Assembly (NCBI RefSeq): GCF_022829515.1 | Contig: NZ_JAKSYL010000288.1 | Coordinates: 1 to 35,142 of the forward strand | DNA: 35,142 bases | Reading direction: 5' to 3' | Source: Methylobacterium sp. J-048 | Lineage (GTDB): Bacteria > Pseudomonadota > Alphaproteobacteria > Rhizobiales > Beijerinckiaceae | In this document: one piece after another, positions 31,236 to 35,142 of the stretch | Layout of the letters: each line of letters opens with the position of its first letter | Position numbering within the stretch: position 1 is the first letter of the stretch | Made by a program: the position numbers and the translations under genes | Notes under the pieces: model-generated | Told to the model about the DNA's origin: nothing | The model's database searches: none | Seen by the model: only the letters and a program-made list of their open reading frames with translations

Positions 31236-32399
31236 TCACGCCGCCCAGACCCGCCGATACAGCGCCTGGATCTCCTCCGCACTCGGCTCGATCGGGTTGT
31301 TGGCCGGGGAGCCGGAGGCCAAGGCCTGGGTCGCCATGGTCGGGATCAGCGCCTCCCAGCGGGCCGGGTCGATCCCGTATTCCCGGGGGCCCGGCACGTC
31401 GAGGTCGTCGTTGAGCGCTTCGAGTTCCGCCACCAGGGCCGTCACCGCGGATCGGTCGTCGGCGTCGGGACCGGCGACCTTCATGGCCCGGGCGCAGGCG
31501 GCGTAGCGGTCGATGGCCGCCGGGGCCGAGAAGGCGGTGACCGCGGGCAGCAGCATCGCGTTCGAGAGCCCGTGGGCCACGTGGAAATGCGCGCCGATAG
31601 GCCGACTCATGCCATGGACCAGCGCCACCGAGGAATTCGAGAACGCGATGCCGGCCTGGGTCGCACCCAGCATCATCGCCTCGCGGGCCGCCCGGTCGCT
31701 GGGATCGGTCCAGACCCGGCGCAGGTTCGGGGCGATCAGCTGCATCGCCTGAAGCGCGAGCCCGTCCGAGAACAGGTTGGACTTGCGCGAGACATAGGCC
31801 TCGATGGCGTGGGTGAGCGCGTCGATGCCGGTATCGGCGCTGAGCCGCTTGGGCTTGGTCAGGGTCAATTCGTAATCGACGAGCGCCGCCACCGGCAGGT
31901 AGGCCAGGCCGATGCAGAGCATCTTCTCGTCGGAGGCCTCGTCGGTGACGATGGTGAAGCGGGTCGCCTCCGAGCCGGTGCCGGCGGTGGTCGGGATCGC
32001 GACGATCGGCAGGCCCGGCTCGTCCTGCTGGCGGGGCGCCTTGTAGTCGCGCATGTGGCCGCCGTGGCGGGCCAGCACGGCCACCGCCTTGGCGGTGTCC
32101 ATCGGGCTGCCGCCGCCGAAGCCGACCACGCAGTCGAAATCACCGGCCTGGAGCGCGGCGAGCGCCGCCTCCACGGAGGCCACGGTCGGGTCCGGCACGG
32201 TCTCGGAAAAGATTTTTCCGCGAGCGCCCGCGCTGTTGAGCCGTTCGAGCAGCGTCTCGGTGCGGCCGCTGCTGACCAGATAGGGGTCGGTGACCACGAA
32301 GGGGCGCGACAGGCCGAGCTGGCCCAGGACCTCCGGCAGCAGCCGCGAGGCGCCGGCGCCGATGCGCATCAGCCGGGGCAGGGCGATCGAGGCGACCAT
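31236..32399 (-). CDS. Iron-containing (group III) alcohol dehydrogenase
   Basis: NAD(P)-dependent oxidoreductase of 387 residues. Cofactor motif GFGGGSPMDTAKA lies at about 94-104 and TTAGTGSEATRF at about 137-148. Iron ligands are D193 and H197 (TGIDALTHAIEAYVS), H262 (VHGMSRPIGA) and H276 (HFHVAHGLSNA), matching D196, H200, H263 and H277 of FucO. It lies downstream of the LysR gene on the same strand and close to a semialdehyde dehydrogenase. Reduction of a short-chain semialdehyde, or oxidation of a hydroxy acid such as 3-hydroxypropionate, is plausible; the substrate is an inference. Confidence 0.92.
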   Translation of the reverse strand: MVASIALPRLMRIGAGASRLLPEVLGQLGLSRPFVVTDPYLVSSGRTETLLERLNSAGARGKIFSETVPDPTVASVEAALAALQAGDFDCVVGFGGGSPMDTAKAVAVLARHGGHMRDYKAPRQQDEPGLPIVAIPTTAGTGSEATRFTIVTDEASDEKMLCIGLAYLPVAALVDYELTLTKPKRLSADTGIDALTHAIEAYVSRKSNLFSDGLALQAMQLIAPNLRRVWTDPSDRAAREAMMLGATQAGIAFSNSSVALVHGMSRPIGAHFHVAHGLSNAMLLPAVTAFSAPAAIDRYAACARAMKVAGPDADDRSAVTALVAELEALNDDLDVPGPREYGIDPARWEALIPTMATQALASGSPANNPIEPSAEEIQALYRRVWAA

Positions 32400-32486
32400 T
32401 TTTTTGATCCTTGACTCAGTGCCAATGCTGGCCTGCCGGAACCATCGATCTTAAGACTTGGGGCCCCGCCGCGAAACCGCCGCCGC

Positions 32487-33398
32487 TTACACCGCCGGCC
32501 CGGCGAACAGCGCGCCCGCTGCCTCGACCTCGCCGGCGATGAAGCCCGCCACCGCCCGGATATGGGCCGCCTTCCGGTGGTCCTCGTGGATGTGCATGTG
32601 GAACGAGCGCGTCAGCGACACGGCCCCGGGCAGGACCGGCGCCAGCCCGGGATGGGCCGCCGCGATGAAGGCCGGCAGGATGCACAGGCCGGCACCGTTC
32701 AGGGTCGCGTGGACCTGGGCCAGCAGGTTGGTCGAGCGCAGCCGCGCGGTGACGGCGGGCTCCAGGGCGCCGAGATAGTTCAACTCGCGCGCGAACAGCA
32801 TGTCCTCGATATAGCCGACGAACGGATGCGCGGTGAGGTCCGAGACGGCGGTAATCGGGGGCGCCGCGGCGAGGTAGGCTTCGGACCCGTAGACGAACAG
32901 CCGGTAATCGGTCAGCCGGCGCGCCACCACCCGGGCCTGCTGCGGGGTCGACAGGCCGATGACGATGTCGGCCTCGCGCTTCGACAGGCTGAAGATCCGG
33001 GCGGTGGCCATGATCTCGACCTCAAGCCCCGGATGGCGCTCGGTCAGCCGGTGCATCCGGGAGGCCAGGAACACGCTGCCGAACCCGTCCGGGGCGCCGA
33101 TCCGCACCGTGCCGGACACGACCTGGGCGCCCGCTTCGGTGGCGGTCTTGGCCGACAGGAACGCGCTCTCCATGGTCTCGGCCACGGTCAGCAGGTGGGC
33201 GCCGTCCTCGGTCAGCGCATAGCCGAGGTTGCTGCGATGGAACAGGCGGGCGCCGAGCCCCTCTTCCAGGGCGCGGATCCGCCGCCCGACCGTGGTGTGC
33301 TCGGTGCCGGTGCGCGCGGCGGCGGCGCTCAGGGTGCCGGTGCGGGCTACCGCCAGGAAGAAGCGCAGGTCGTCCCAGTTGCGCCCCGTCCGGCTCAT
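32487..33398 (-). CDS. LysR-family transcriptional regulator
   Basis: A 303-residue regulator. The N-terminal winged helix is at about residues 8-66 (LRFFLAVARTGTLSAAAART, given in part, then TTVGRRIRALEEGLGARLFHR). A periplasmic-binding-type effector domain with VRIGAPDGFGSVFLASRM follows. The first helix-turn-helix residues (TGTEHTTVGRRI) resemble the subgroup that regulates acyl-CoA and semialdehyde metabolism. It is divergent from mmsA, the usual arrangement for a LysR target, and a 14-bp palindrome lies 16 bases before its start. The effector is unknown. Confidence 0.93.
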   Translation of the reverse strand: MSRTGRNWDDLRFFLAVARTGTLSAAAARTGTEHTTVGRRIRALEEGLGARLFHRSNLGYALTEDGAHLLTVAETMESAFLSAKTATEAGAQVVSGTVRIGAPDGFGSVFLASRMHRLTERHPGLEVEIMATARIFSLSKREADIVIGLSTPQQARVVARRLTDYRLFVYGSEAYLAAAPPITAVSDLTAHPFVGYIEDMLFARELNYLGALEPAVTARLRSTNLLAQVHATLNGAGLCILPAFIAAAHPGLAPVLPGAVSLTRSFHMHIHEDHRKAAHIRAVAGFIAGEVEAAGALFAGPAV

Positions 33399-33413
33399 GC
33401 TCGCAAACCTGCT

Positions 33414-33427
33414 GTGCATCGATGCAC
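33414..33427. promoter_or_regulatory. Perfect 14-bp palindrome between lysR and mmsA
   Basis: GTGCATCGATGCAC is a perfect palindrome in the 119-base divergent gap, 16 bases before the LysR start and 91 bases before mmsA. It is a likely LysR autoregulatory and target operator. Confidence 0.5.
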
Positions 33428-33517
33428 GGCGGCTGTAAGCGCATCCGGCTTTATCGTTCAAGCGATCCTGTTAGGCTGCACCAAACCAAATCGAAAAACG
33501 ACAACAGGGAGGCGCTC

Positions 33518-35014
33518 ATGCGCACGATCGGGCACTTCATCGGCGGCCGTCTCGTCGGCGGCGAGAGCGGGCGATTCGCCGACGTGTTCCACCCCTCGAC
33601 CGGCGAGGTCCAGGCCCAGGTCGCGCTGGCCAGCAAGGCCGAGATGCGCGCCGCAGTAGAGAACGCCGCTTCGGCCCAGCCGGCCTGGGCCGCCACCAAC
33701 CCGCAGAAGCGCGCCCGGGTGATGATGCGCTTCCTCGAGCTCATCCGCGGCGAGATGGACAGCCTGGCTGAGCTGCTCGCCTCCGAGCACGGCAAGACCG
33801 TGCCGGACGCCAAGGGCGACATCCAGCGCGGCGTCGAGGTGGTGGAGTTCGCATGCGGCATCCCGCACCTGCTCAAGGGCGAGTACACCGAGGGCGCCGG
33901 GCCGGGCATCGACGTCTATTCCCTGCGCCAGCCGCTGGGCGTGGTCGCTGGCATCACGCCGTTCAATTTCCCGGCCATGATCCCGCTGTGGAAATGCGCC
34001 CCGGCCATCGCCTGCGGCAACGCCTTCATCCTGAAGCCGTCCGAGCGTGACCCGAGCGTGCCCCTGCGCATCGCCGAAATCTTTTTGGAGGCTGGGCTTC
34101 CGCCGGGCATCCTCAATGTCGTCAACGGCGACAAGGAAGCCGTGGACGCGATCCTCGACGACGAGGACATCAAGGCGGTCGGCTTCGTCGGCTCCTCGCA
34201 GATCGCCGAATACATCTACGTGCGCTCCGCCCAGACGGGCAAGCGCGCCCAGTGCTTCGGCGGCGCCAAGAACCACATGATCATCATGCCCGACGCCGAT
34301 CTGGGCCAGGCGGTCGATGCGCTGATCGGCGCCGGCTACGGCTCGGCCGGCGAGCGCTGCATGGCGATCTCGGTGGCGGTGCCGGTGGGCGAGGCCACCG
34401 CCGACCGGCTGATGGAAAAGCTGATCCCGCGGGTCGAGTCGCTGAAGATCGGCCCGTCGCATGACGGCTCGGCCGATTACGGCCCGATGGTCACCGCCGA
34501 GGCGGTCCGGAAGGTCGCGGGCTACATCGACCAGGGCGTCGCCGAGGGCGCGCATCTGGCCGTCGACGGCCGGGGCTTCAAGCTCCAGGGCTACGAGAAC
34601 GGCTTCTACATGGGCGGCTCGCTGTTCGACCGCGTGACCCCCGACATGACCATCTACAAGGAAGAAATCTTCGGGCCGGTTCTCTCGGTGGTGCGGGCGC
34701 AGAACTACGAGGAGGCCCTGGCGCTGCCCTCGACCCACCAGTACGGCAACGGCGTGGCGATCTTCACCCAGGACGGCGACGCGGCCCGCGACTTCACCGC
34801 CCGGGTCAATGTCGGCATGGTCGGCGTCAACGTGCCGATCCCGGTTCCGATTGCCTACCACACCTTCGGCGGCTGGAAGCGCTCCGGCTTCGGCGACCTG
34901 AACCAGCATGGGCCGGACTCGATCCGCTTCTACACCAAGACCAAGACGGTCACGCAGCGCTGGCCGAGCGGCATCAAGAGCGGGGCGGAGTTCTCCATCC
35001 CGACGATGCGGTAG
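33518..35014 (+). CDS. mmsA: CoA-acylating methylmalonate-semialdehyde dehydrogenase
   Basis: Converts methylmalonate semialdehyde to propionyl-CoA (and malonate semialdehyde to acetyl-CoA) with NAD+ and CoA, in valine or beta-alanine/3-hydroxypropionate catabolism. The protein has 498 residues. Signatures are PLGVVAGITPFNFPAMIPLW (split here as GVVAGITPFN and FPAMIPLW), KPSERDPSVP, and catalytic C281 in GSAGERCMAIS. The position of the general-base glutamate of ordinary aldehyde dehydrogenases is asparagine (GGAKNH, N252), as in this CoA-dependent family. GGGAGG precedes the ATG at 33518. It is probably controlled by the divergent LysR protein. Confidence 0.95.
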   Translation: MRTIGHFIGGRLVGGESGRFADVFHPSTGEVQAQVALASKAEMRAAVENAASAQPAWAATNPQKRARVMMRFLELIRGEMDSLAELLASEHGKTVPDAKGDIQRGVEVVEFACGIPHLLKGEYTEGAGPGIDVYSLRQPLGVVAGITPFNFPAMIPLWKCAPAIACGNAFILKPSERDPSVPLRIAEIFLEAGLPPGILNVVNGDKEAVDAILDDEDIKAVGFVGSSQIAEYIYVRSAQTGKRAQCFGGAKNHMIIMPDADLGQAVDALIGAGYGSAGERCMAISVAVPVGEATADRLMEKLIPRVESLKIGPSHDGSADYGPMVTAEAVRKVAGYIDQGVAEGAHLAVDGRGFKLQGYENGFYMGGSLFDRVTPDMTIYKEEIFGPVLSVVRAQNYEEALALPSTHQYGNGVAIFTQDGDAARDFTARVNVGMVGVNVPIPVPIAYHTFGGWKRSGFGDLNQHGPDSIRFYTKTKTVTQRWPSGIKSGAEFSIPTMR

Positions 35015-35065
35015 CACCGCCTCCGCCCTTGCCGGCTCCGGTGCGCGCCGGATGTGCGACGCGCT

Positions 35066-35142
35066 CTCCTCCCCCTTGCGGGGAGGAGTTGGAGGTGGGG
35101 GTGGTGCAGAAGGCACCGCCGAGTCTCATCTGGAACCACCCC
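35066..35142. repeat. GC-rich palindromic repeat, cut by the right edge
   Basis: CTCCTCCCC/GGGGAGGAG (35066-35088) is followed by GGAGGTGGGGGTGG and, at the very end, AACCACCCC, the probable other arm. Such elements are common between genes in this group of bacteria. It may also end the mmsA transcript. Confidence 0.6.

Overview
The window is GC-rich chromosomal DNA, almost certainly from an alphaproteobacterium of the order Hyphomicrobiales, most likely Methylobacterium or a close relative. This rests on gene content (DUF6429, a GcrA-like zinc protein, a cpa/tad pilus cluster, an Omp25-like barrel, a DinJ/YafQ pair), on codon bias, and on dispersed palindromic repeats of a type common in that group. 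The genus is an inference. There is no prophage, transposase, CRISPR array or replication origin.

Left part (1-9700): a methyl-accepting chemotaxis protein runs off the left edge, followed by CorA. A two-gene rRNA-methylation operon (TlyA, then an RlmD/TrmA-type methyltransferase, overlapping by 4 bases) is divergent from a secreted Cu/Zn superoxide dismutase that appears to lack one standard zinc histidine. Then come a YciA-type thioesterase, three small genes (a 45-residue membrane peptide, a secreted Tyr/Arg repeat protein, a DUF1508 protein), an RhlE-type DEAD-box helicase with a disordered tail, and an intact VapBC pair.

Middle part (9700-20900): an OPT-family transporter, DUF6429, tRNA-Leu(GAG) with its terminator folded over the CCA end, an isolated FliN-like protein and LipB. 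A two-barrel outer-membrane protein (Omp25-like plus OprB-like) stands divergent from a four-gene ferrous-iron uptake operon of the FtrABCD type (P19, cupredoxin-like protein, NapH-like polyferredoxin, FTR1 permease). A 339-base shared regulatory region separates them. A 3-mercaptopyruvate sulfurtransferase and a 77-residue GcrA-like zinc protein follow.

Right part (20900-35142): a seven-gene cpaB-C-D-E-F-tadB-tadC cluster on the minus strand encodes the secretin, ATPases and inner-membrane platform of a Tad (type IVc) pilus. The pilin, prepilin peptidase and pseudopilins are not in view. Then come an orphan amino-acid/amide-type binding protein, a long imperfect hairpin repeat, a DinJ-YafQ toxin-antitoxin pair with a perfect 12-bp operator-like palindrome, an iron-dependent alcohol dehydrogenase, and a LysR regulator divergent from methylmalonate-semialdehyde dehydrogenase.

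I saw no clearly new defence or mobile system. The least ordinary items are the fused double-barrel porin facing the iron operon, the GcrA zinc module without its DNA-binding half, the altered SodC metal site, the Tyr/Arg repeat protein beneath an 11-bp dyad, and the hairpin repeat families.
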